A stretch of 64,000 bases of DNA from JBHJGO01 sp050331715 (GCA_050331715.1 JBHJGO010000070.1:30775-94774), one strand, 5' to 3'. Counted from the first letter of the stretch, positions 7,339-16,696 are shown. Program-made: numbers and translations. The notes: generated from the sequence alone by a model not told the origin.

Positions 7339-9690
7339 TTGGATGCCGATGGAACGGTGCGGCGTAGTCTCTTTACTGCGGAAGACGAAACGGGTGAGAT
7401 AATACCAACTCTGGGAGTACAACTCAGTCTGATTTATCTGGCCTCTGAGAATATTCAGCTAGAAGTAGGGAATCGAAGCGGAGCGTATCACCTCGGAAAG
7501 GCAACCTTTGTTCCCTTGAAAATCGGCGACTTCGGCCATCAACAGACTGATTTGGGAGGATATCAGATTCTGCTGAACTATCGAGGTATCCAGGATCGAT
7601 TTGAAACCCTTTCGGTAACTGAGGTGCTCTCTGGTCAGTTATCGCCAGAACTCGTCCAGGATCGGGTCATCCTGATTGGTTCAATTGCAGAAAGCACCAA
7701 TGATTTCTTTGCTACTCCCTACTCTGATGCCCAAACTGTTGCCTCAGAGGGGATGGCAGGGGTGATTGTCCATGCGAACATAGTCAGTCTGATTCTGTCA
7801 GGTGCTTTGGACGGCAGAACCCTGATGCGACCCTGGTCGCTGTGGGCAAAGGGGATCTGGGTATTGATTTGGGGCTTTATCGGCACAGGCCTAAGTTGGA
7901 CATTACCTCAGGCCACCTTGTCAGGAATCAGACTGTTTTTTATCCGGCTAATTCTCAACTTCTTGCTGGCGGGTGGCATCGTCATCATCTGTGGTTATTT
8001 TGCATTTCTAAATGGGTGGTGGATTCCCATTGTTTCCCCCCTGGTGGCTCTAGTGGGCTCAACGGTTCTCGCTACTAATTTTCGGCATCAGTCGGAATTA
8101 ATTGCGGCCAATGATCAACTCAAAGATTACTCCCAGACCCTAGAAGTCAAGGTACGACAACGAACTCAAGAGCTGGAGAAGGCAAAGCTGGCCGCAGATC
8201 AAGCTAATCAGGCCAAAAGCGATTTTCTAGCCAACATGAGCCATGAGTTGCGAACCCCACTGAATGGCTTTCTAGGCTATGCACAAATTCTCAAGCGCAC
8301 CTTACCGAGCAATGATCAAGATGGGGTCAGCATCATTTATCAATGTGGTTCCCACCTGTTGAATCTGATTAACGATCTGCTGGATTTGTCAAAGATTGAA
8401 GCCCAGAAACTAGAACTGAACTATGACGAGGTTGAGCTACGTCCCTTTCTGACTGGTGTGATTGAAATTTGTAAAATCCGCACCCAGGAAAAAGCGATTA
8501 CCTTTGTTTCCCATCTGGATCCACGATTGCCAAAAGGGGTGATAACCGATGAAAAGCGACTCCGGCAAGTTTTAATCAACCTCCTGGGAAATGCTATCAA
8601 GTTCACTAACCAGGGTTTTGTAACCTTCACTGTTGAGATTCTAGCGTCGGCTCCGTCGGTGTCAACTAGCCGACAGGACAATAGCTTCAACCCTGGCGCT
8701 CATCCTGTAGAACTCTTTCCACAGGTGTCAGATGCGGTCAAGCTTCGATTCCAAATTGAAGATACTGGAGTCGGAATGTCCCCTGAGCAACTGAAGACAA
8801 TCTTTTTACCCTTTGAACAGGTGGGAGAAACAACGAAGAAGTCAGAAGGTACAGGGCTTGGGCTGGCAATTAGTCGTAAAATTGTGCGGCTGATGCAGAG
8901 TGACTTGTATGTCGAGAGTCAGCTAGGGCGAGGCAGCCGATTTTGGCTAGATTTAGAGCTAAAAGCAGTTAAGCATCAGCAGACTCAGGCACAGGACGAA
9001 GTACCGAAAAAAATTATCGGGGTAATGGGGCAAGCGCCTAGAATTCTAATTGCCGATGACCGGCCTGAGAATCGAACAGTGATTACTGAGTTATTAACTC
9101 CACTTGGTTTCACCTGCATTGAAGCAAGTGATGGTCAGGAGGGACTCCAGCAAATCAGCAATACACCGGTTGATTTGGTGATTACCAATATTGTCATGCC
9201 AGTCATGAATGGTCTGGAGATGATTCAGCGTATTCGCCAGTCTCCCCAACTCCATCATGTCCCAATCGTGGTCTCATCTGGACGTGTCTTCCAAACGGAA
9301 CAACAGAAATGCTTTGCGGCTGGAGCAGACGCTTTTCTCCCAAAACCAGTTCAGATCGATCAACTCTTTGCTTGCCTAAAGGAACAGTTGAATCTGGAAT
9401 GGGTTTATCAAGATCAGCAACCCACACCACGACACTCGACTGTAAAACCATCTAATACAGAAATTCGGTCTGAACGCTTGGAAAGCTTACCCCAGGCGGA
9501 AATAGAACATCTACTCGATTTGACCAGGCGAGGCCATGTAGTAGGCATAGAAGAATCCCTGCGCCAGCTCGAACATCTGGGCAATGAACAAAGCCTGATC
9601 GCAACGGAACTACGAAAACTGACTCAAGGTTTTCAACTCAAACAAATTCGTCAAATTCTAGAATCCCATCTCAGAATAATCAAGCGCTGA
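7339..9690 (+). CDS. CHASE2 hybrid histidine kinase, main fragment (kinase and receiver)
   Basis: This is the downstream piece of the interrupted gene; the open frame runs from 7210 and a TTG at 7339 is the first possible restart. It holds the rest of the CHASE2 domain, three or so membrane segments (about 165-245), a short coiled coil, and HisKA with the H-box FLANMSHELRTPLNG (His302; His455 if the gene were whole). The HATPase motifs are NAIKFTNQG, DTGVGM and GTGLGLAIS. A response-regulator receiver follows (about 570-690) and then a helical tail. In the receiver the acidic pocket ADD and the Lys of PKPV are present, but the phospho-acceptor position reads Asn617 (TNIVMPVMNG, codon AAT) where Asp is expected. 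With the stop upstream, this points to decay or to a decoy receiver. The gene ends 4 bp from the convergent crtB. Confidence 0.82.
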   Translation: MDADGTVRRSLFTAEDETGEIIPTLGVQLSLIYLASENIQLEVGNRSGAYHLGKATFVPLKIGDFGHQQTDLGGYQILLNYRGIQDRFETLSVTEVLSGQLSPELVQDRVILIGSIAESTNDFFATPYSDAQTVASEGMAGVIVHANIVSLILSGALDGRTLMRPWSLWAKGIWVLIWGFIGTGLSWTLPQATLSGIRLFFIRLILNFLLAGGIVIICGYFAFLNGWWIPIVSPLVALVGSTVLATNFRHQSELIAANDQLKDYSQTLEVKVRQRTQELEKAKLAADQANQAKSDFLANMSHELRTPLNGFLGYAQILKRTLPSNDQDGVSIIYQCGSHLLNLINDLLDLSKIEAQKLELNYDEVELRPFLTGVIEICKIRTQEKAITFVSHLDPRLPKGVITDEKRLRQVLINLLGNAIKFTNQGFVTFTVEILASAPSVSTSRQDNSFNPGAHPVELFPQVSDAVKLRFQIEDTGVGMSPEQLKTIFLPFEQVGETTKKSEGTGLGLAISRKIVRLMQSDLYVESQLGRGSRFWLDLELKAVKHQQTQAQDEVPKKIIGVMGQAPRILIADDRPENRTVITELLTPLGFTCIEASDGQEGLQQISNTPVDLVITNIVMPVMNGLEMIQRIRQSPQLHHVPIVVSSGRVFQTEQQKCFAAGADAFLPKPVQIDQLFACLKEQLNLEWVYQDQQPTPRHSTVKPSNTEIRSERLESLPQAEIEHLLDLTRRGHVVGIEESLRQLEHLGNEQSLIATELRKLTQGFQLKQIRQILESHLRIIKR

Positions 9691-9694
9691 TCTC

Positions 9695-10624
9695 CTAAAG
9701 AACCTTAGACCGAAGTAATGCAACAGGAAGACAGAGCATCTTGCGCCACATCGGAACGTAGGCCCGTTTAGTAAAGACATCGTATTGATTCCGTTCTATC
9801 GCATCTAAAATCTTGCTGTACAACAACAGGGCAGACCACACTGGCCATCGAATATCAGGGTTAAGCACTCGAATTCCCTGTTCTGCCAATCCGTAGAACT
9901 TCCGGGCTCGACGGATTTGAAACTGCATTAAATCCCGCCATCGCTGGTCAACCACGCCATTCATCAGATCCTTCTCGGTGTAGCCAAATTCTGCTAGTTC
10001 ATCTAACGGTAGGTAAATCCGGCCCCGTCGCGCATCTTCACCCACATCCCGGAGAATATTGGTCAATTGATTGGCAATGCCTAAAGCAATCGCTTCCTTG
10101 CGAGGGGTGTGAATTCCTGTTGGGTTCCAGGGTGCGTTGAAACTGGATTGGTCAACGCCCATCACTGCCATGGACATCAAGCCAACGGTTCCGGCAACCC
10201 GATAGCAGTACAGCTCCAACTCCTCAAAGGTTTCATAGCGACTGCGATGCAAGTCCATCCGTTGCCCGGCAATCATGTCTCGAAATGGCTGAATGTCCAT
10301 GGGAAAACGACTTAACGTATCAACCAGTGCCACATCCTCATCATCAATCGGATGACCGGCAAAAACTGACTCCAAGTGCTCTTCCCAATGATTCAACGTT
10401 TCCAGCGTGGTTGAGGCTGCTTCAGGCCCATCGACCAATTCATCTGTCCGGCGGCACCAAACGTAGATTGCCCAAATAGCCCGCTGTTTCTCAGCAGGCA
10501 TCAGTTGAGTTCCCATGTAAAAGGTTTTGGAATACTCGGCTGTTACCTGGCGACACAGCTCGTAGGAGTCCTCTAACGGAATCAGCTTTTTCACGGTTCG
10601 GGGGAATTGAGGCAGTTGTAGCAT
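9695..10624 (-). CDS. crtB: Phytoene synthase
   Basis: A 309-residue enzyme that condenses two geranylgeranyl diphosphates to 15-cis-phytoene, the first carotenoid-specific step. The two Asp-rich substrate-Mg sites are visible: DELVDGPEA (about residues 61-69) and the second-site region NQLTNILRDVGEDARRGRIY (about 187-206). YSKTFYMG near the N-terminus is also typical of the squalene/phytoene synthase family. It lies 38 bp downstream of crtP on the same strand, the usual cyanobacterial crtP-crtB pair. The length is normal for the family. Confidence 0.95.
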   Translation of the reverse strand: MLQLPQFPRTVKKLIPLEDSYELCRQVTAEYSKTFYMGTQLMPAEKQRAIWAIYVWCRRTDELVDGPEAASTTLETLNHWEEHLESVFAGHPIDDEDVALVDTLSRFPMDIQPFRDMIAGQRMDLHRSRYETFEELELYCYRVAGTVGLMSMAVMGVDQSSFNAPWNPTGIHTPRKEAIALGIANQLTNILRDVGEDARRGRIYLPLDELAEFGYTEKDLMNGVVDQRWRDLMQFQIRRARKFYGLAEQGIRVLNPDIRWPVWSALLLYSKILDAIERNQYDVFTKRAYVPMWRKMLCLPVALLRSKVL

Positions 10625-10662
10625 TCGTTATATTCGAGTCCCGGATGATCTAATGGAGTGAG

Positions 10663-12120
10663 CTATGACTTCACCGAAGGTTGCAATTGAGCTGAACCAG
10701 GAGTATTGAGACCTTGGCTCTGATCAGAAGTCGCAGTAACTTGCCTCTGAACTGCTGCATGTCGATGAATCGCCTGCGCCGTTAGTTTACCAGAAAGCAC
10801 AGCCCCTTCCATACTGGCTAGATAGCGCTGCATGGTGTAATCTCCCGTCAGATAGAAGTTCGAAATAGGTGTGACCTGATCAGGGCGATGAGCTTGCCGC
10901 CCTGGAGTGGCCTTGTAGACTGACCGAGGCGTTTTAACAACGTGATACTTCAGCAACTTGGCTGGATGCGGAATCTGGTCGGGGAAGAGCTTTTCTAATT
11001 CTGTCATTGTTGCAGCAACAATTTCCTCATCGGACTTGCTAATCCAGTCCTTGGCTGGAGCTAGCACCAATTCAAGCATAGATCGATCTGGGTCAGAATA
11101 AGCCTCACAAGTGTTGCTCATGTCAGCATACACACTCAGCAGGGGGGAGCGAGAGAAGAGGAGATGATCCACATTTGTCAGCTTCCGGTCAAACCAGAGG
11201 TGAAGATTAATTACAGGTACCCCTTCCAAGCCATCCAATTGCTGGAAATACTCCATTTCCTTCCAGGGCTGAGGCAGCATTAATTTCAACGGATCAACGG
11301 GCATGGCTGAGACGTAGGCATCCGCCACTAACAGCTCGGGTTCAGCACCATTGCCCTCACGCATCAGGAAACCCTGAACAGTGTTATCAGAGTTCAGCAA
11401 GAATTTTTTCACGGGCGCACTCAGGTGAACTTCTCCTCCCCGTTCGGTGATGTAGTCCACGAGAGGCTGGCATAGACGTTCTGTTGGAGAGCCGTCCAGG
11501 AAAGCCATCTTCGACCCGTTCTTTTCCTGGAGGAACCGATTCAGCGCTGTCAAAATCACCGTGGAGGAAATTTCATCTGGGCCGATAAAGTTCAGTGCCT
11601 TGGACATGGCGATAAATACTTCCGTTGCCACTCTGGGGGGAACGTTCTGTTTGTCCAACCATTCCATGAAGGAATATTTATCCATCTGCTCTACATAGTT
11701 CTGGCCTTGAAGCATAGCCGGAATCAGACCCAGGCCAAACCGAATCTTTTCTGGCCAGGTGAGCATATCGTTGTTTCTCAGAATGGCCACCACGCCATTC
11801 AAGGGCGCAGGTAAGTCTGGAAAGTCGAAGCGAGAATAGGTTCCAGGCTTTTCTGGTTGGTTGAAGATCATGGTGTGCTGTTTCCACTGCAATCGATCTT
11901 CAATGTCTAACTCTTTGAAGAGTTGCAGCATATTGGGATAGGCTCCGAAGAAAATGTGAAGCCCTGTCTCGTACCAATCGCCATCCTTATCTTGCCACGC
12001 TGCCACTTTGCCACCCAGAACATCTCGCCGTTCGAGAACAACTGGTGTATGACCTAAATCCGTTAAATACTTAGCGCAGGATAGTCCCGCCAGACCTGCC
12101 CCTGCAATTGCAACCCGCAT
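10663..12120 (-). CDS. crtP: 15-cis-phytoene desaturase
   Basis: A 485-residue flavoprotein of the plant/cyanobacterial Pds type. It introduces two double bases' worth of desaturation into phytoene to give zeta-carotene at the thylakoid or plasma membrane, with plastoquinone as acceptor. The N-terminal dinucleotide-binding motif VAIAGAGLAGLSCAKYL with a following acidic residue (ERRDVLGG) binds FAD. The C-terminal motif NFYLTGDYTMQRYLASMEGA is the family's FAD/substrate signature. It is first in an operon with crtB. A good minus-strand -10 box sits 40 bp upstream. Confidence 0.95.
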   Translation of the reverse strand: MRVAIAGAGLAGLSCAKYLTDLGHTPVVLERRDVLGGKVAAWQDKDGDWYETGLHIFFGAYPNMLQLFKELDIEDRLQWKQHTMIFNQPEKPGTYSRFDFPDLPAPLNGVVAILRNNDMLTWPEKIRFGLGLIPAMLQGQNYVEQMDKYSFMEWLDKQNVPPRVATEVFIAMSKALNFIGPDEISSTVILTALNRFLQEKNGSKMAFLDGSPTERLCQPLVDYITERGGEVHLSAPVKKFLLNSDNTVQGFLMREGNGAEPELLVADAYVSAMPVDPLKLMLPQPWKEMEYFQQLDGLEGVPVINLHLWFDRKLTNVDHLLFSRSPLLSVYADMSNTCEAYSDPDRSMLELVLAPAKDWISKSDEEIVAATMTELEKLFPDQIPHPAKLLKYHVVKTPRSVYKATPGRQAHRPDQVTPISNFYLTGDYTMQRYLASMEGAVLSGKLTAQAIHRHAAVQRQVTATSDQSQGLNTPGSAQLQPSVKS

Positions 12121-12159
12121 CGCTAGACCTTAGAATTTACTTCAATTTTTATTTGTTCC

Positions 12160-12165
12160 ATTATA
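12160..12165 (-). promoter_or_regulatory. Candidate -10 box of the crtP-crtB operon
   Basis: The minus strand reads TATAAT exactly, 40 bp before the crtP ATG. A poor -35-like TCTCAA lies about 17 bp further upstream. The position fits a sigma-70-type promoter; there is no experimental support. Confidence 0.45.
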
Positions 12166-12296
12166 CTTTACATCTCGTTACATTGAGATCCTGTCTTTGG
12201 GAGTCGAGAAACCGTAAACTCCAGAAACTTAACGATAAAATGGAGGATGCACGTACAATTGTGATTTGACTGGCAGTACGAGGAGACAACCAACAC

Positions 12297-14300
12297 ATGG
12301 GAAGAGTCGTTGGCATCGATCTGGGGACAACCAACTCTGTTGTTTCAGTGATGGAGGGGGGAAGACCGATTGTCATTCAAAATTCAGAAGGCGTGCGAAC
12401 TACTCCGTCAGTTGTTGGTTTTACGAAGGAAGGAGAGCGATTGGTGGGACAGATGGCACGGCGACAGGCCGTCCTCAATCCTCAGAATACCTACTACAGT
12501 GTGAAGCGACTGATTGGTAATAAGTACGCAGAATTAGCCCCTGCTTCCAAGCGAGTGCCCTACACGATTCGTCGGGACGAGGTGGGGAATGTGAAAATTA
12601 AATGCCCTCGTGTTCAACGAGACTTTGCTCCAGAGGAGGTCTCAGCGATGGTTCTACGAAAACTGGCAGACGAAGCCAGCCGCTATTTGGGGGAAGAGGT
12701 GACGGGCGCTGTGATTACGGTTCCCGCCTACTTCAATGATTCCCAACGACAGGCAACGCGGGATGCCGGCCGAATCGCTGGACTGGAAGTAAAGCGAATT
12801 TTAAATGAACCGACAGCTGCGGCCCTGGCCTACGGTCTGGACAAGCAAGGCTACCAAACTATCCTGGTATTTGCCCTGGGGGGTGGACCCTTCGATGTTT
12901 CCCTTCTGGAAGTCGGTGATGGCGTATTTGAAGTTCGAGCTACTAGCGGCGATACACAGTTGGGTGGAACTGACTTTGACCAGAAAATTGTGGACTGGTT
13001 GGCGGAGAAATTTTTAACGGAAGAAGGAATTGACCTGCGGCGCGATCGCCAATCTTTGCAGCGACTGACTGAAGCCGCAGAAAAGGCCAAGATTGAACTT
13101 TCAGGGGTCGGCTCAACGGATATTAACCTTCCCTTTATCACTGCCACAGAAGATGGGCCGAAACATCTGGAAACCCGCCTCACACGGGGAGAATTTGAAG
13201 GATTGTGCAGCGATTTGATTCAGCGACTACGGCGACCGGTGAAGCAAGCCCTGGCCGATGCCAACCTCAGCCCCAGTCAAATCGATGAGGTGATTTTAGT
13301 CGGCGGTTCAACTCGGATGCCGATTGTGCAGCAGGTGATTCGGAGTTTGATCAATCTGGAACCGAATCAGAATATTAATCCTGATGAGGTGGTTGCAGTC
13401 GGGGCAGCAATTCAGGCGGGGGTTCTGGGTGGAGAAGTGCGTGACATTTTGTTGCTAGACGTCACCCCCCTCTCCTTGGGCCTGGAAACCATTGGGGGTG
13501 TGATGAAAAAACTGATTCCCCGCAACACCACCATTCCGGTGCGACGCTCTGATGTCTTTTCCACCTCAGAAAATAACCAAACCCTGGTGGAGGTTCATGT
13601 CGTCCAGGGAGAACGAGAATTGGCCGTCGATAACAAGTCCCTCGGTCGGTTCAAGCTAACGGGCATTCCTCCGGCTCCTAGAGGGATTCCCCAGGTACAA
13701 GTGGCTTTTGATATCGATGCCAATGGAATTCTGCTGGTAACGGCCATGGATCGTACCACAGGTCGAGAACAGAGCGTTACGATTCAGGGAGCCTCTAACC
13801 TGAGTCAGGAGGAAGTGAACCGGATGATTCAGGAGGCGGAACGGTTCTCAAACCAGGATCGACTGCAACGGGAGCGGGTCGAGAAACGCAATCGCGCCCA
13901 GGCCCTGACCTATCAAGCAGAACGTCAGCTTCGGGAAGTGGCCCTGGATTATGGAATGCAATTTGCCCAACGCCAGCGCAGCCGGATCGAAACTCTGATT
14001 CGGGCGCTGCGGGATAGTCTGGAACGGGACGATGACCGGGGAATTGATCAGATAGGCGCGGATCTGCAAGATGCCCTGTACGACCTGAGTCAGGAGGTGG
14101 CCATCTATGCAGACGAGGAAGATGATGATGACCTGTTTGGTTCGATTCGGCGTACCTTTTCCGGGGAGAGTCGTCGGCAGGATGAATATGACTACAGAGA
14201 TTATCCGCCCCAGTATGGTCAACGAAATGTCACCCGCACTCGCCGCTATTATCAGGCCCAGAGCGACGACTGGGACGACAGGGATGATGACTGGCTCTAG
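12297..14300 (+). CDS. dnaK: Hsp70 chaperone DnaK (DnaK1-like) with altered phosphate-2 loop
   Basis: A 667-residue Hsp70. The ATPase domain has phosphate-1 GIDLGTTNS, the VKRLIG lysine region and the adenosine motif LVGGSTRMP. A substrate-binding domain (about 385-510) and a helical lid follow, ending in an acidic, Tyr/Arg-rich tail (DDWDDRDDDWL) instead of EEVD. The N-terminal sequence resembles cyanobacterial DnaK1. Unusually, the phosphate-2 motif is ALGGGPFDVS where DLGGGTFDVS is expected: Ala193 (GCC at 12873-12875) and Pro198 (CCC at 12888-12890). These correspond to E. coli Asp194 and Thr199, both lining the gamma-phosphate. Each change is one A-to-C step from the usual codon. If real, the ATPase should be badly impaired; otherwise it is a sequence error. 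dnaJ follows 31 bp downstream. A GGAG ribosome site lies 12 nt before the ATG. No CIRCE operator was seen. Confidence 0.93.
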   Translation: MGRVVGIDLGTTNSVVSVMEGGRPIVIQNSEGVRTTPSVVGFTKEGERLVGQMARRQAVLNPQNTYYSVKRLIGNKYAELAPASKRVPYTIRRDEVGNVKIKCPRVQRDFAPEEVSAMVLRKLADEASRYLGEEVTGAVITVPAYFNDSQRQATRDAGRIAGLEVKRILNEPTAAALAYGLDKQGYQTILVFALGGGPFDVSLLEVGDGVFEVRATSGDTQLGGTDFDQKIVDWLAEKFLTEEGIDLRRDRQSLQRLTEAAEKAKIELSGVGSTDINLPFITATEDGPKHLETRLTRGEFEGLCSDLIQRLRRPVKQALADANLSPSQIDEVILVGGSTRMPIVQQVIRSLINLEPNQNINPDEVVAVGAAIQAGVLGGEVRDILLLDVTPLSLGLETIGGVMKKLIPRNTTIPVRRSDVFSTSENNQTLVEVHVVQGERELAVDNKSLGRFKLTGIPPAPRGIPQVQVAFDIDANGILLVTAMDRTTGREQSVTIQGASNLSQEEVNRMIQEAERFSNQDRLQRERVEKRNRAQALTYQAERQLREVALDYGMQFAQRQRSRIETLIRALRDSLERDDDRGIDQIGADLQDALYDLSQEVAIYADEEDDDDLFGSIRRTFSGESRRQDEYDYRDYPPQYGQRNVTRTRRYYQAQSDDWDDRDDDWL

Positions 14301-14331
14301 ACCAGTCGCTAGAGTTTAGCTGAATTAATCC

Positions 14332-15330
14332 ATGACTGATGACAACTCAACAATGCAGAACTTTCGCAACTACTATCAAATCCTAGGGGTTCCCAGAGAG
14401 GCTTCAATTGAAGAGATCAAGAAAGCATATCGGCGTTTAGCCAGACAGTATCACCCTGATTTGAATCCAGGGGATAAGCAAGCAGAAGAAAAGTTTAAAG
14501 ATATTGGCGAAGCCTACAGCATTCTCTCAGATGACGAGAAACGATCTCAATACGAGGAATATAGCCAATTTTGGAAGCAAAAGAGCAAAGGTTCTCCCTT
14601 CAGTGGCTTCAAAAACTGGGGTAATCGGGGAGCAAATGGCCGTTCCCAGGAGATGGACTACGACCAGTATTCGGATTTCAATACGTTCATTGATCAGTTG
14701 ATGGGTCGGCAGCGAGACGTTCGGACGGTGGTGGCGGATGAGCCTCGACCCGAACCCGTTGATCCTTACCGTTCCCCCCGCACCAAGGCAGTGTATAAGG
14801 CCGGTTCCCGTGAGGCAAGACGCGATATTGAAGCTCGTCTAACGATTCCCCTAGAACGGGCCTACACGGGCGGCGTTGAACGAATTCGGATTGAGGATGG
14901 CCGTTCAATTGAGGTGGAAATGCCGCCAGGGATGCTGACGGGCCAACGAATTCGGCTGAGAAATCAAGGGATTAACGGCGGAGATTTGTATCTGAAAATT
15001 AGTGTCCTGCCCCATGATCTCTTTCGGGTTGATGAGATGAATATTTACTGCCAGGTACCGATTACCCCGGTTGAGGCGGTTCTGGGCGGCAGCATCGAAG
15101 TGCCGACCCTGGATGGCCCGGTAAAAATGCGAATTCCCGCTGGCGTTGCTTCAGGGCGGCGGTTACGTTTGGCAAATAAGGGCTACATCAATGAACGGGG
15201 AGAACGGGGCGACCAACTGGTGGAGTTGCAAATTGTTGCTCCAGAGGAGCTAAGTCTTCAAGAACAGGATCTCTATGAACAGTTAAGAGATCTGGAAACC
15301 TTCAAACCCCGCAGAGATTTACTTCTCTAG
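14332..15330 (+). CDS. dnaJ: DnaJ/CbpA-type J-domain co-chaperone (no zinc finger)
   Basis: A 332-residue J-protein that stimulates the DnaK ATPase. The J domain covers about residues 9-75 with the HPD triad in RQYHPDLNPG. It is followed by a Gly/Phe-like linker (SPFSGFKNWGNRGANG) and two beta-rich C-terminal client-binding domains. The four CxxCxGxG zinc motifs of class A DnaJ are absent, so it is a class B protein. The gene follows dnaK by 31 bp and is almost surely in the same transcript. The family usually needs a catalytically normal DnaK partner, which makes the altered DnaK next door more puzzling. Confidence 0.92.
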   Translation: MTDDNSTMQNFRNYYQILGVPREASIEEIKKAYRRLARQYHPDLNPGDKQAEEKFKDIGEAYSILSDDEKRSQYEEYSQFWKQKSKGSPFSGFKNWGNRGANGRSQEMDYDQYSDFNTFIDQLMGRQRDVRTVVADEPRPEPVDPYRSPRTKAVYKAGSREARRDIEARLTIPLERAYTGGVERIRIEDGRSIEVEMPPGMLTGQRIRLRNQGINGGDLYLKISVLPHDLFRVDEMNIYCQVPITPVEAVLGGSIEVPTLDGPVKMRIPAGVASGRRLRLANKGYINERGERGDQLVELQIVAPEELSLQEQDLYEQLRDLETFKPRRDLLL

Positions 15331-15334
15331 TTTT

Positions 15335-15369
15335 TTGAAGAGTGGATAGTAAGGCTGCCTGCTCTTCAA
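15335..15369 (+). terminator. Weak hairpin after dnaJ
   Basis: TTGAAGAG (15335-15342) pairs with CTCTTCAA (15362-15369) around a 19-nt loop, 4 nt after the dnaJ stop. No U-run follows, so termination is uncertain. Confidence 0.35.
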
Positions 15370-15563
15370 GCTCATAATCCAGTGACATCTGGCAAATCTG
15401 GCCAGTAGAATGGAAATGGATGGGAAAGTCAGGGTTGAGCACGTTTTTTCAATACAGCTTCAGTGCCATTGATCCAGCGGATTATCTAGAGCAATTCGAT
15501 TCACAATTGATTCAAATTCAGTTCAAATTATTTGACTTCAGCAGGAGTTGGGAGTAGATCGCC

Positions 15564-16676
15564 ATGGCTATGCAATACAGTTACAGCAGCAACAGCAATA
15601 CCGGGGAACGTTCACCCCGTCGGATTTTAATTACAGGGGGAGCTGGATTTATCGGTTCTAATTTTGTCCATCACTGGAGCAATTCCTATCCTCAAGATCG
15701 GGTGGTTGTCCTAGATGCTCTCACCTATGCTGGAAATCGACAGAACTTAGCAGACATTGAAAACCTGGAGAATTTTCGCTTTGTAAAGGGGGATATCTGC
15801 GATCGCGAGTTAGTCGATGAGCTACTCCAGGTAGAACAGCTCGACACCGTTGCCCATTTTGCTGCCGAATCCCATGTTGATCGCTCTATTCTCGGCCCTG
15901 GCGCATTCGTTCAAACAAACGTTGTGGGAACCTTCACCCTACTAGAAGCCTTCCGTCAGTACTGGAATCGTCAAGATCAGCCTGGACATTACCGCTTCCT
16001 GCACGTTTCAACGGACGAAGTTTACGGTAGCCTGGCTCCCGAAGACCCAGCTTTTACTGAAACAACCCCCTACACGCCCAATAGCCCCTATTCCGCGTCT
16101 AAAGCAGGCAGTGATCATCTGGCGCGGGCCTACTTCCACACTTACCACATGCCCACGATCATCACCAACTGCTCCAATAACTACGGCCCCTACCACTATC
16201 CAGAAAAATTGATTCCGCTGATGTGTATCAATATTCTGTTGGGTAAGCCACTCCCTGTGTACGGGGATGGCCAGAACGTGCGCGATTGGCTGTACGTGCT
16301 TGACCACTGCCGCGCATTGGATGCAGTGATTCACAGGGGTCAGCCTGGAGAGACCTACAATATCGGTGGAAATAACGAAGTCAAGAATCTTGATCTGGTG
16401 AAGATGTTGTGCAACATCATGGATCAGTTGGCACCCAACCTACCCGTGAAGCCCTCCAGTGAACTAATCACCTTCGTGAAAGATCGACCCGGCCATGATC
16501 GACGCTATGCGATTGATGCTCACAAGATCATGACAGAGTTAGGCTGGGCCCCACTCGTCACGGTCGAAGAGGGCTTGCGGCAAACTGTGAGCTGGTATCT
16601 GTCTCATCAACATTGGTGGGAACCTCTGCTGTCCGAGGAGTATCAAACCTATTATCAGAAGGTTTACGCATCCTAG
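15564..16676 (+). CDS. rfbB: dTDP-glucose 4,6-dehydratase
   Basis: A 370-residue extended short-chain dehydrogenase. It converts dTDP-D-glucose to dTDP-4-keto-6-deoxy-D-glucose, the entry to rhamnose and other deoxysugars of surface polysaccharides. It shows the NAD-binding ITGGAGFIGSNF near residue 25, HFAAESHVDRS, the catalytic STDEVYGSL with following Tyr-x3-Lys (YSASK), and YGPYHYPEKLIP. The first 15-20 residues are a Ser/Asn-rich extension; an internal start is possible, but the ATG at 15564 (or 15570) is well placed. No other rfb genes are adjacent. Confidence 0.93.
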   Translation: MAMQYSYSSNSNTGERSPRRILITGGAGFIGSNFVHHWSNSYPQDRVVVLDALTYAGNRQNLADIENLENFRFVKGDICDRELVDELLQVEQLDTVAHFAAESHVDRSILGPGAFVQTNVVGTFTLLEAFRQYWNRQDQPGHYRFLHVSTDEVYGSLAPEDPAFTETTPYTPNSPYSASKAGSDHLARAYFHTYHMPTIITNCSNNYGPYHYPEKLIPLMCINILLGKPLPVYGDGQNVRDWLYVLDHCRALDAVIHRGQPGETYNIGGNNEVKNLDLVKMLCNIMDQLAPNLPVKPSSELITFVKDRPGHDRRYAIDAHKIMTELGWAPLVTVEEGLRQTVSWYLSHQHWWEPLLSEEYQTYYQKVYAS

Positions 16677-16696
16677 TTCTGTTGCAAAATAATCCA

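Noticed and set aside
12172..12189. ATCTC-N8-GAGAT as a CIRCE element for dnaK
   Set aside because: The CIRCE consensus is TTAGCACTC-N9-GAGTGCTAA; this has only a 5-bp arm and other bases.
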